A stretch of 37,103 bases of DNA, taken from contig NZ_BAUW01000039.1 in assembly GCF_000517385.1 (NCBI RefSeq), positions 1 through 37,103 on the forward strand, given 5' to 3'. The stretch is from Mesobacillus boroniphilus JCM 21738. Its GTDB lineage: Bacteria; Bacillota; Bacilli; Bacillales; Cytobacillaceae. The notes beneath the pieces are model-generated. The model was not told the origin of the DNA and ran no database searches. It saw only the letters and a program-made list of their open reading frames with translations. The translations under genes and the position numbers were made by a program. Below are positions 20,311 through 28,239 of the stretch, piece after piece; position 1 is the stretch's first letter; every line of letters begins with the position of its first letter.

Positions 20311-20472
20311 TTATCGTCACGAGTTTAATGTTCCCATACAACAGCATACCCGGAGTTTATCGTCACATAACAGGTCTGAATGTGCTCATGAAACAGTTGC
20401 CCGTGAAGGAAGAAATCGAAAGAACACGGTCACAAGAAGGGGAAACATCTCTCAGGTTATCGTCACATAACC
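20311..20472. repeat. Three TTATCGTCAC motifs between recQ and the permeases
   Basis: TTATCGTCAC occurs at 20311-20320, 20357-20366 and 20457-20466. The last two extend to TTATCGTCACATAAC, and the third reads GTTATCGTCACATAAC, with GTTAT/ATAAC as inverted ends. A weaker copy (ACGGTCAC) is near 20426. The spacing is irregular. No gene is visible in 20275-20526. These may be protein sites or members of a dispersed repeat. Confidence 0.55.
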
Positions 20473-20526
20473 CTTTCTATTTTCCATCCTCCGACTGAGG
20501 TAGGATAAGAAAACTTTTAAAAACAC

Positions 20527-20554
20527 TTTTCAGAAAAATTAAAAATGGTAAAAT
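20527..20554 (+). promoter_or_regulatory. Promoter of a short transcript
   Basis: TTTTCA (20527-20532), a 16-bp spacer and TAAAAT (20549-20554). Transcription would begin near 20561 and reach the terminator at 20672-20693. Confidence 0.4.
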
Positions 20555-20584
20555 ATAACTAGTGTCCAAGGGGTTGGGTATTTG

Positions 20585-20695
20585 ATGTATCAGGTATTGT
20601 CAGCTTTGGCTTTAGTGTTGATTATCAGGATTTGGGAGATTAATAGTGAACAAGTAGTTATGTGTATTGCGAGCTGCTTTCAGGCGGCTTTTTAA
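20585..20695 (+). CDS. Possible 36-residue hydrophobic peptide on a short transcript
   Basis: ATG 20585 opens a 36-codon frame beginning MYQVLSALALVLIIRIWEIN, a hydrophobic N-terminal helix with a charged edge, to TAA 20693-20695. AAGGGG (20568-20573) is 11 bases upstream, rather far. A promoter-like pair lies before it, and the last codons are part of a terminator hairpin. The unit may therefore be a small RNA, a type I toxin-like peptide mRNA, or both. I do not recognise the peptide. Overlap of coding end and terminator is seen in some small toxin genes but also weakens the coding case. Confidence 0.3.
   Translation: MYQVLSALALVLIIRIWEINSEQVVMCIASCFQAAF
20672..20693 (+). terminator. Terminator of the short transcript
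   Basis: Stem AGCTGC / GCGGCT (one T-G pair) with a six-base loop and a run of T residues. Confidence 0.55.
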
Positions 20696-20753
20696 TAATA
20701 ATAGAGTTTAGTTGTTGCGCTTCTCAATAAAATACAGTCCACCAGGAGGCTTC

Positions 20754-21706
20754 ATGGTTTATTTTAAAAAGGCAATTGAGCAGTTTGTGTTATGGATCGT
20801 CTGTGTATTTTTGTTCATAGGGATTTTGTTTTTGCCAGGTACGACGGAATATGAGACTGGAAGGGGCGGACAGTTTGTATCCGCTAGCTACGATTATGAT
20901 TTGGACAGGCATGTTAAGAATATCACGGGCTTTTTTTGCTTACATAAAAGAAAATCAAGGGTTAGGAGAGTTTGTCCCCGGTCAGTCTTACGCGGATCGG
21001 ATTGGGGGCAAGGCGTGGAAAAGTTTGCTCCTGATTGTTCCGACTTTGATTCTGGCTTATATTTTTGGTGTGTTGAAGGGGATTTTTGATTTTCGGATGC
21101 AGAGGAGAAAGCTGAACTTCCTAGGGAATGGGACGACGTGGTTATTCATCTCGATGCCGGATCTTTTTCATCATCGTCGCCCAGATTGGCCTGATGTACT
21201 TATATGAAAAAGGGTTGTTCTTCCATGTGACCTTATATGGGAGCGAAAAACTGGAAACCTATGTGGTTGGTATTCTATTTTTGATGATTTATCCTGTTTT
21301 CTACCTTGCGAATATCACCAAAGTGAGTTTGCAGGAGCAGGAAGGGAATGATTACATCCGGACCGCGAAATCTAAAGGAACTCCCGGCATGAAAATATTG
21401 TTTCTGCATATATTGAAAAATTCTTTTCCAAGAATACTGGCGCATGCGAATACCATCACACTTTATGTACTATCAAATCTATTTATTGTGGAAAAACTGA
21501 TGGATTTTCAGGGAGCGGCGGACGGTCTGTTTGATGCAGTACTAAGGGGCACAGGCTTCAGGATTGGACTGGATATCATGGTAGACGGCATTTCGGCAAC
21601 CGGTTATGCAATCTTTTTTGCCACGATCATTCTGGCTGCGAATCTGGTTGCTCAAGTTTTTAAGAGTCTTGTCACCCCGGCTTCACAGGAGATGAATCAT
21701 GAATAA
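20754..21706 (+). CDS. ABC permease, DppB/OppB type (two apparent frameshifts)
   Basis: An inner-membrane permease of the binding-protein-dependent ABC family, about 317 residues. An N-terminal helix (FVLWIVCVFLFIGILFLP) is followed by a periplasmic segment and further helices. The EAA loop that contacts the ATPase is YIRTAKSKGTPGMKILFLHI near residue 205. Frame breaks are at the T-run 20931-20937 (removing one T restores TGFFAYIKENQGLGEF) and near 21163-21169 (one base extra or two missing). RBS AGGAGG 20744-20749. Its end overlaps the next permease by 8 bp. The peptide/nickel class is suggested by the fold, but substrate is unknown. Confidence 0.78.
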
Positions 21707-22589
21707 ATCATTACTATTTGGCTTGATTATATTGTCTTTTCTAGTGCTTATATCATTTGTGGCGCCTTATCTGCCGTTCGTGGATTCTTCGTTAAAAGAA
21801 ACAGTGATGAGGCAGAAGGAAGATGGAGGATTCGAACTTCCTCCATTCGCACCTTCAGCGGATTTTCCAATTGGGTCGGATGCGAATGGCAAGGACTTAT
21901 TGAGCAGGGTGCTGCTGGGTACGAAAGAAACGCTGTTAACCATCCTGGCGATCGTGCTAATTCGTTATTTCATTGCGATTCCGTTAGCGATGGCAAGTTT
22001 TTATTCGCGACTTTTCCAAAGAATACTGGTCATATGGAATCGATTGTTCTCATTTTTGCCGCCGATTTTCTTTGTCATCCTATTGATTGGCACACCGTTC
22101 ATTACTTTTTCGAGCAACCGATATCTATGGATATTGCTTGTGCTTGCTTTAATTGAAGCAGGCAGGGTTGCTGATATTTTTTATCAAGGAATGGTCGATA
22201 TCTCAAAAAAACCTTATGTCGAAGGAGGTATTGTTGCAGGATCTTCACCTTTGACAATGCTGAAAAACTATTATTGGCCGCCGTTAAGACCCTTTTTTAT
22301 CGTCCAGTTTTTCTCAGATCTTGGGAGAACGTTATTTCTCATCGGCCAGCTTGGCATCGTGGAGATCTTTTTGAGTGTCGAATTCGTTTCCCAGCTTGGT
22401 GGAGGGTATAAGGTGATGAACGCATCCAATGCATGGCCGACCTATTTTGCGGAGATTACCCACCACATCTGGTCGCACCCGTGGCTGCCGATTACCGGCA
22501 CAATTGCCATCGGCTTAACAATCTTTGCATTTTCACTGACAAGCAACGGACTGCAGCAATATTTTGATAAAAAGTATAAAAGAGCTTAA
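21699..22589 (+). CDS. ABC permease, DppC/OppC type
   Basis: Partner permease of 296 residues, intact. The N-terminal helix is LLFGLIILSFLVLISFVAPYL. FPIGSDANGKDLLSRVLLGTKETL is the typical DppC/OppC entry to the transport domain, and the EAA loop is PYVEGGIVAGSSPLTMLKNY. ATG 21699 overlaps the preceding gene by 8 bp, with AGGAG just upstream. No solute-binding protein and no ATPase gene lies in the operon, which ends at a terminator 5 bp after the stop. The pair must borrow those parts from elsewhere or act in another way. Confidence 0.82.
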   Translation: MNKSLLFGLIILSFLVLISFVAPYLPFVDSSLKETVMRQKEDGGFELPPFAPSADFPIGSDANGKDLLSRVLLGTKETLLTILAIVLIRYFIAIPLAMASFYSRLFQRILVIWNRLFSFLPPIFFVILLIGTPFITFSSNRYLWILLVLALIEAGRVADIFYQGMVDISKKPYVEGGIVAGSSPLTMLKNYYWPPLRPFFIVQFFSDLGRTLFLIGQLGIVEIFLSVEFVSQLGGGYKVMNASNAWPTYFAEITHHIWSHPWLPITGTIAIGLTIFAFSLTSNGLQQYFDKKYKRA

Positions 22590-22593
22590 ATGA

Positions 22594-22624
22594 AGGGAGA
22601 TGTGTACAGGCACATCTCCCTTTT
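22594..22624 (+). terminator. Terminator of the permease operon
   Basis: Perfect 11-bp stem AGGGAGATGTG / CACATCTCCCT with a six-base loop, then TTTTG. Confidence 0.85.
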
Positions 22625-22723
22625 GTTTAAAAATAGGTTATTTAGTTTATCAATGAGTGTAACCTTTTGAAGCATTCTCCTGACAAATATAGTGAAGAGT
22701 TCAATCAACAGGAGGGTCGGGCG

Positions 22724-23172
22724 ATGAAGAAATTATTAATGATATTGCTGCTTGGGTTGCTGATGACTGGTTGTGGAACGGAGAACCAGGTTTCGAATAA
22801 TAATCAGGATAAGGGAGGTGCCGGAATCGTGGCGGGAGAGATGGCTGCAAGTTTGACAGAGGAAAGCCCGTTAGTTTTTCAATATGAAGTGAAGAATCAG
22901 ACGGAAGAAGAACTGACTATGGAATTACGAGCTCGCAAAGGTACGATTACTCGGTAAAAACGAAGGATGGCAAAGAGGTTTTTCTTTTCTCAAGTGTTGC
23001 GTCCTTTTTACAGGTATTGGGGGAGGAGAAGTTGAAGCAGGGAGAGTCGTTGACATATGACATCGACCTTCATGAATTATCGCTTGAACAAGGTGAATAT
23101 ACGCTTACTGTGTGGATGACTCCAAAAGGCGGAAAGAAGTACGAAGTGTCGAAGGAATTCACGGTACAGTAA
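22724..23172 (+). CDS. BsuPI-domain lipoprotein (one apparent frameshift)
   Basis: An exported lipoprotein of about 149 residues. The signal peptide MKKLLMILLLGLLMTGCGTE carries lipobox LMTGC, so the mature protein begins at Cys17 attached to the outer face of the membrane. The rest fits the BsuPI (intracellular proteinase inhibitor-like) beta-sandwich: FQYEVKNQTEEELTMEF, YDYSVKTKDGKEVF, GESLTYDIDL, and YTLTVWMTPKG. A T missing near 22925 breaks the frame; adding it gives MEFTSSQRYDYSV. I start at ATG 22724 (RBS GGAGGG 22711-22716), not the upstream TTG. A protease-inhibitor role is inferred from the domain only. Confidence 0.8.
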
Positions 23173-23177
23173 AAATG

Positions 23178-23208
23178 AAAGCGGATGGATTGTTCCTCCG
23201 CTTTTTTT
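23178..23208 (+). terminator. Terminator of the lipoprotein gene
   Basis: Stem AAAGCGGA / TCCGCTTT with an 11-base loop, followed by a T-run. Confidence 0.8.
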
Positions 23209-23316
23209 GGCTGCCCAATTTCATGAAGTCTAGGCTGATGACCCAAACCATTTGCCCAATCTCACATAGGGTGTTAAAGGGACAATACAAACACCCATAG
23301 AGAGGGGACAATTTAA

Positions 23317-23718
23317 ATGTATATGCACTCACATAACATGCGTTATATAAATGATCCTAGGTCCTACGGAACTGGCGGTGCTGGTACTCTTGCGGCTGGT
23401 TTATTAGGTGCCGGGATAGGGTATCTGGGAGGACAATTGCTCAATGGTTCAGGATATGGATACCCAGGAGCCGGTTTTGGAGGATACGGTTATCAGGGAG
23501 GTCCGGGCTATGGAGGTTATGGATTTCAGGGAGGCCCAGGATATGGATTCCAGGGAGGACCAGGGTATGGTTTCCAGGGAACGCCAGGCACTGGGGGATA
23601 TGGATTCCAAGGCGCTCCAGGTTTTGGAGGTTATGGTGGTTATCAAGGAACACCGGGTGCTGGCGGTTATGGCTACCAGCAACCCTGGTCTGGAGGGTAT
23701 GGTCCCCAGGACTGGTGA
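23317..23718 (+). CDS. Gly/Tyr-rich repeat protein
   Basis: A 133-residue protein of unknown function. Residues 1-20 are polar (MYMHSHNMRYINDPRSYG). Residues 20-42 are a glycine-zipper-like hydrophobic stretch (GTLAAGLLGAGIGYLGGQLL). The rest consists of imperfect 8-13-residue repeats around GYGFQGGPG, ending QQPWSGGYGPQDW. It has no signal peptide, Cys or Lys. Such composition is typical of Bacillus spore-coat or exosporium-associated proteins, but a sporulation-sigma promoter is not clear. GGGTGTT (about 23268-23274) and AACACCC (about 23290-23296) form an inverted repeat upstream. RBS GAGGGG 23303-23308, spacing eight bases. Confidence 0.75.
   Translation: MYMHSHNMRYINDPRSYGTGGAGTLAAGLLGAGIGYLGGQLLNGSGYGYPGAGFGGYGYQGGPGYGGYGFQGGPGYGFQGGPGYGFQGTPGTGGYGFQGAPGFGGYGGYQGTPGAGGYGYQQPWSGGYGPQDW
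23455..23690. repeat. In-gene minisatellite encoding the GYGFQGGPG-type repeat
   Basis: The DNA repeats with a period of about 27 to 39 bp; copies of GGATATGGATTCCAGGGAGG and variants recur between 23520 and 23620. Third-base differences among copies show they have partly diverged. The number of copies can be expected to vary between strains. Confidence 0.7.
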
Positions 23719-23731
23719 TTTATGAGAAAAA

Positions 23732-23759
23732 GGGGCAAAACGACTTGGTCGGTTTGCCC
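23732..23759 (+). terminator. Hairpin after the Gly/Tyr-rich gene
   Basis: GGGCAAAACGAC / GTCGGTTTGCCC with a TTG loop is a strong stem, but only TTAAG follows, so it may be a weak terminator or an mRNA 3'-end stabiliser. Confidence 0.5.
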
Positions 23760-23853
23760 TTAAGTATTTAAGAAACTCGGTTAATGCGTTTCGCAATCCC
23801 TGATTCAATATGATAAAATCTGACTTAGCTAATTCACAGCAAAGGACTTGAAA

Positions 23854-25226
23854 ATGATGAGTAAAACAATCCCGGTTAAAAAGAACGATTTTATAGATGT
23901 ACTATTTGAGGATTTGACGCATGACGGAGCGGGTGTAGCCAAGGTTGATGGCTACCCGATTTTTGTGCAGGGTGGACTTCCTGGCGAAAAGGCAAATATC
24001 AAAGTGACTAAGGTGAACAAGGGGTACGGCTTTGGCCGCCTGATGGAGATCCTTGAAAGAAGTACATTCAGGGTAGAGTGTCCGGCTGAGGATGCCCATA
24101 AATACGGCGGCTGCCAGCTGCAGCATATCAGCTATGAAGGGCAGCTGAAGTATAAGGAAAACCAGGTAAAGCAGGTGCTGACACGAATCGGCAAGCTCGA
24201 GGATGTTGTTGTACACCCGATCTTGGGAATGGACAACCCCTGGCATTACCGGAACAAAGCACAGGTACCGGTTGGCGAGAAGGACGGCAAGCTGATTGCA
24301 GGCTTTTTCAAGCCGCGCAGCCACGAAATCGTCGATACAGACGAAAGCCTGCTGCATCTGGATGAAATCAACGAAGCAATCAAGCGGTAAAAGAAATCGC
24401 CAGCGAGCTGGGCATTCAGCCATATAATGAGGAAAAACACAAAGGTGTGCTTCGCCACATCATGGCCCGTTACGGAAGACAAACAGGTGAGCTGATGGTT
24501 GTGATTGTGACCAGGACAAATGAGATTCCTCAGCAAAACAAGCTGGTGAATGAAATCGTCGCAAGGCTGCCTAAGGTAAAATCAATCGTCCATAACATGA
24601 ATTCGAAGAAAACGAATGTCATCATGGGAGACAAAACAGAGATCCTCTGGGGCAGCGAGGTCATCTATGACTATATCGGTGACATCAAGTTCGCGATTTC
24701 CGCGCGTTCGTTCTATCAGGTGAACCCTGAACAAACAAAGGTGCTCTACGACAAAGCGCTCGAGTTCGCCGAGCTGACAGGCGAAGAATCCGTCATAGAC
24801 GCCTATTGCGGCATCGGCACGATCTCATTATTTTTAGCGCAAAAAGCAAATAAGGTATTCGGAGTAGAAATCGTCCCCGAAGCCATCGAAGACGCAAAAC
24901 GAAACGCCGAACTGAATGGCATCACTAACGCCGAATTCGCAGTCGGAGAAGCCGAAACAGTCATACCGGCATGGTACGAAGAAGGCAACAGTGCACACGT
25001 GTTGGTCGTCGATCCGCCGCGTAAAGGCTGTGACGAAGCACTGCTGAAGACTATTATTGATATGAAACCGAAGAAGGTTGTGTACGTGTCGTGTAACCCG
25101 GCCACCCTTGCGAGAGATTTGCGAATCCTTGAGGATGGCGGGTATAAGACCATTGAAGTACAGCCAGTTGATATGTTTCCGCAGACGACGCACTGCGAAG
25201 CGGTTGCGAAAATTGTATTAGTATAA
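23854..25226 (+). CDS. rlmCD: 23S rRNA (uracil-C5)-methyltransferase, RlmCD type (one apparent frameshift)
   Basis: A SAM-dependent methyltransferase of the TrmA/RlmD family, about 457 residues. The N-terminal TRAM domain is residues 5-60 ([20 protein letters not shown]). The catalytic domain has [16 protein letters not shown]-binding [25 protein letters not shown] and the nucleophile in [14 protein letters not shown]; the base is the Glu of HCEAV at the end. One C missing near 24380 breaks the frame and restores [15 protein letters not shown]. Oddity: the Fe-S cluster region reads [12 protein letters not shown] instead of the usual CPxxxxCGGC, and the downstream position usually holding the fourth Cys reads TDESLL. 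It may be an Fe-S-less paralogue. It borders the accessory region. Confidence 0.92.
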
Positions 25227-25236
25227 TGACAAGAGC

Positions 25237-25261
25237 CTTATCCTGTGGTGGATAAGCTTTT
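25237..25261 (+). terminator. Terminator of rlmCD
   Basis: Stem CTTATCC / GGATAAG with a six-base loop, followed by CTTTT. A near-copy, as GCCTTATCC / GGATAAGGC, is at 31125-31149 beyond the peptide locus. Confidence 0.7.
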
Positions 25262-25354
25262 AAGCAGCAGTTTGGTACCCTTTGTTTTTTTTATTGTCGA
25301 AGTTTAAATCGTAAAACGAATATCTTTTTAATACATTAATTACCTGAAAAAATA

Positions 25355-25394
25355 AAAAGGAACAAAAGCATTTTATAATTCTTTTGTTCCTTTT
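25355..25394. terminator. Strong bidirectional terminator at the end of the peptide locus
   Basis: Perfect 14-bp stem AAAAGGAACAAAAG / CTTTTGTTCCTTTT with a 12-base loop. A- and T-rich flanks allow it to end transcripts from both sides. It lies 29 bp past the stop codon of the precursor gene. Confidence 0.8.
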
Positions 25395-25422
25395 GTATAA
25401 CCTATTCACTTAGATAAGTTGA

Positions 25423-25515
25423 TCAACCACCATTATTTCCACCACCGATTATGCAACAGATAAAGCAATCGTCTTCTGTTTCACCAATAGTGAATAAAAC
25501 CTCTTCTTTTCTCAT
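25423..25515 (-). CDS. RiPP precursor peptide, 30 residues, Cys-rich core with Gly/Asn tail
   Basis: This short gene starts at ATG 25515 and stops with TGA at 25423-25425. The peptide begins MRKEEVLFTIGETEDD, a charged leader-like half, and ends CFICCIIGGGNNGG, a core-like half with cysteines 17, 20 and 21 followed by hydrophobic, Gly and Asn residues. A textbook RBS (AAGGAGGAAC, 25521-25530) lies 5-6 bases upstream. Downstream neighbours on the minus strand are only a strong terminator; upstream is a radical SAM enzyme with a peptide-binding domain, a TldD-type peptidase and an exporter. I infer the precursor of a modified peptide, perhaps with Cys-to-alpha-carbon thioether links (sactipeptide-like) in which Gly or Asn could be acceptors. 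I do not recognise the family. Confidence 0.82.
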   Translation of the reverse strand: MRKEEVLFTIGETEDDCFICCIIGGGNNGG

Positions 25516-25547
25516 GGTTAGTTCCTCCTTTCCATATGTAATTTATA

Positions 25548-25568
25548 GAAAACACCTTATTAAAGGTG
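25548..25568 (-). terminator. Attenuator-like hairpin between radical SAM and precursor genes
   Basis: On the minus strand CACCTT / AAGGTG (25553-25558 with 25563-25568, loop of four) is followed by TTTTC, 30-odd bases before the precursor start. It may partly stop transcription, or protect the 5' end of a processed precursor mRNA. Confidence 0.5.
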
Positions 25569-25603
25569 GTTCTATTAAATTAATAATTTAATTCTAAAGA
25601 TCA

Positions 25604-26963
25604 TTAAATATAAACCGTTTCAATTGCTGGAAAGAGGTCTCCTTCTTTGTTGCTTATATTTTTGCACATTGGATCAGCCTCAATTTTCTTTGTTAGAATC
25701 AATGAATTTAGTATACAACCACCTAAGCAGGTAGATTTAGCATCACAACTTAAACAGCGTTCGTCGTTATTTCTCATGTTTCTAAAAAAAGCAGGACCAT
25801 CTTTCCAAATATCTTTCAGGCTTTCATTGTAAATATTCCCAAATGATAACTGTTTTCTAAAAGCATGGGCTTTGTCGCAAGGTCCTGTTTCTCCATCTGC
25901 GTAAACAAAAATGGATGTAATTCCTCCAGCGCATTGCTTGGGTGTCCCGTATTTCAAGTAGGTTAAATTAAATTCTAAATCAGGATAAAGGCTTGTAATT
26001 TCACTTATTTCTTCTTTTAACCGGTCTATTTGTTGTTCAGTTGGAAGAATATCAAAGTCTGCTCTTCCTACAGGGACTACGACTTCTAATCCAAAACTCT
26101 TGATACCTGCATCACGGAAAAATTTGATAGATTCACTGATGTTTTCTATATTTTGTTTACTAATTATCATTTTTAAGAAAACATTAATCCCGACATTTTG
26201 AATATAATATAGCCCTCTGTACATCCTATTAAATGATCCCTTAACACCAACGATCGAATCGTATTGGGAAGGTATATGAGAATCGACTGTTACCTGGAGA
26301 GTATCAATTCCAACCGATCTAAGCTTTTTGGCTTTCTCATAAGTGATTAAGGTGGCTCGAGTAAACATATAAACCTTCCGATAGCCTATCTGATACGCAT
26401 ACTGAATAATTTCAAAAATATTCAGTATGCAACATCGGTTCCCCGCCGAATACACCAAAATAACGCGCGCCAAGTTCATATGCTTCTAAAAGTATCTCTT
26501 TAATCTTCGAGAACTCTATCATTACTGACTTTCCAACAGGCGCATTTTGAGAACAGTAATGACAACTAAGACAACATTCATCCAGTATTGATATAGTTAT
26601 AGTGTGTAAGCCGCTAGGATTCATAATTCTATCGGAATTACTCACATTCTGAGAAATAATAGAGGGAGCTAATTCCTTGGTTACAATTGTGTTTTTTGTA
26701 GGACTCCAAATCAAATATCCCCAATGAATTAGACGTTCGATATAACCTTCAACTTGTCCCAAAACTGAAGGAGGTACACCTTGTGACTTTAGCAATTGGG
26801 TAATTTCTTCAATAGAGTATTCTCCGGTACAATATTTAATAATTTGTCTTTGGTAGCTTTTGAGCAGTTTTGTATGGTGATTATTTAAATTTGTTAACAA
26901 CCCATCCGTTTCATTCAAATCAGTGATATTAATATGTGGCGATAAAATAGGGAATTTAGTCAT
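25604..26963 (-). CDS. Radical SAM/SPASM peptide-modifying enzyme with RRE (one apparent frameshift)
   Basis: A joined protein of about 452 residues. Residues about 25-80 look like a PqqD-type RiPP recognition element (YQRQIIKYCTGEYSIEEITQLL, IERLIHWGYLIW in separate helices). The radical SAM cluster motif CCLSCHYC (CX3CX2C) is near residue 125 and the SAM-binding GGEP near 172. The C-terminal SPASM region has at least seven cysteines, including KQCAGG, GPCDKA, ERCLSC, STCLGGC and PMC, enough for two more Fe-S clusters. The frame breaks at the A-run 26414-26418 (plus strand); one base fewer gives HTEYFEIIQYAY. RBS GGAGGTAG precedes ATG 26963. Such enzymes make thioether or C-C links on a precursor; the 30-residue peptide next door is the obvious substrate. 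Confidence 0.88.
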
Positions 26964-26976
26964 ACAACTACCTCCA

Positions 26977-28179
26977 TTAACTAAATGAAATTTGGAAACT
27001 CTTACATTTTGTAAGCGAGATGACTAAACCAGGTGAAGAAAAACCCACTGCAAGATGTGATTGAGATTTTTTTATACAGCCTTTCGTTGAGGAGTAGAAT
27101 CGATTTTTACCGATTGTGTAAATAATATTCTCAATAAAATCTTTTGCCGAAATTGCTATTGATAGATTGTATAATCCATATTCAGTGTTGTTTCGTATAT
27201 ATCTAGCGGAAATGTTTTTTAATAAAATATTCCCATTTCTATATCTGGCATAATTAAGAGAATCCACTATTAAAGTTTTGTCTAAAGAATGGGTAGTATA
27301 ATTAAGACTTGATGTTAGTATGGTATTTGTAACTCTTGGTAATAATGCTGCCCCACCTAATCCTAATCGACTTCTAGTATTTAAAATATTTCTATTGTTA
27401 AAGTAATTCGAGCTCAATAAATTCATAATTTGCCCGTTTTTAGTTACCGTTATAGGTTCTATAAAATTTCCTTCATCATCAAAAGAACAATCACCGCAAA
27501 GGCCGACAGAAGGATTATCAACAACCGAAATAAACATAGGAATTTTTATCTCTTTGTCTTCTAGCTCCGCATAATTATCTTCTTCGAATAAATGGCCAAA
27601 AACCTCGTGAGTTATTATGCTGCTTGGAAAGGAAGTAAAATAAATATTTTCAAACAAAGGTATTAATTCACTCTTAGGAGTTTTAAAAATATGTAATATT
27701 CTGTTTCTTAAGCTTAAAAAAAACCTAGTAAGTGAACTTAAATTGTAAATATTTAAATCAACACTATCTACCAGGATAACTTCATCGGAATCAAAAATTC
27801 CTATATCGATCACAACGTTTTTTCTGAATTGGGATACAAGTTTATTATCAATTCTTAAAAACCTTATTGATCCATTGCTGGAAATTGAAAACTCAAATTT
27901 TATAGCATTATTGAATTGGGTATACCATTCTCTTTCTGTATTGAGGATTGAAGAGATTTGTCTTATGAAATCTAAGTTGTTTTTTGAGTAGAACTCTAAG
28001 GCTTCACTAGCTGATTTTGTGTCTATAAATTCCTGTAGTTGATTTTTAAAGTCTTTTCCAGACCATAATTTAATGTCATCCGTTATATTACTTCCCCATG
28101 AAAAACTTTCATTTTCCCCATCCTCAAATGATGTACCAAGTATCTCGATGAAATTAAAAGATAGTATACTCTTTTCCAT
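26977..28179 (-). CDS. TldD/PmbA-family metallopeptidase
   Basis: A 400-residue protein of the TldD/PmbA (U62) family, whose TldD/TldE pair in E. coli degrades the leader of microcin B17. The zinc motif HEVFGHLFEED (HExxxH) is near residue 188 and matches TldD's HExxGHxxEGD. The third ligand is probably the cysteine in the C-terminal GCIKKSQSHLAVGFSSPG, which aligns with the TldD ending GxxGKxGQxxPVG. Other TldD-like parts are DDEGNFIEPITVTKNGQIMN and SRLGLGGAALLPRVTN. The catalytic set is therefore apparently complete. It is 13 bp upstream of the radical SAM gene on the same transcript. No second (TldE-like) subunit is present, so a homodimer or a host partner must be assumed. I infer leader removal from the modified peptide. 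Confidence 0.87.
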   Translation of the reverse strand: MEKSILSFNFIEILGTSFEDGENESFSWGSNITDDIKLWSGKDFKNQLQEFIDTKSASEALEFYSKNNLDFIRQISSILNTEREWYTQFNNAIKFEFSISSNGSIRFLRIDNKLVSQFRKNVVIDIGIFDSDEVILVDSVDLNIYNLSSLTRFFLSLRNRILHIFKTPKSELIPLFENIYFTSFPSSIITHEVFGHLFEEDNYAELEDKEIKIPMFISVVDNPSVGLCGDCSFDDEGNFIEPITVTKNGQIMNLLSSNYFNNRNILNTRSRLGLGGAALLPRVTNTILTSSLNYTTHSLDKTLIVDSLNYARYRNGNILLKNISARYIRNNTEYGLYNLSIAISAKDFIENIIYTIGKNRFYSSTKGCIKKSQSHLAVGFSSPGLVISLTKCKSFQISFS

Positions 28180-28239
28180 CTCCTCCCCCCTATTTGTAGT
28201 TGACCTCGTTTCCAGAAGTTAAATGATAATCTATGTTAT

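Noticed and set aside
26411..26480. Programmed frameshift in the radical SAM gene
   Set aside because: The break is one extra base in a homopolymer, with no slippery heptamer plus structure evident, and the same kind of break recurs in unrelated genes here.
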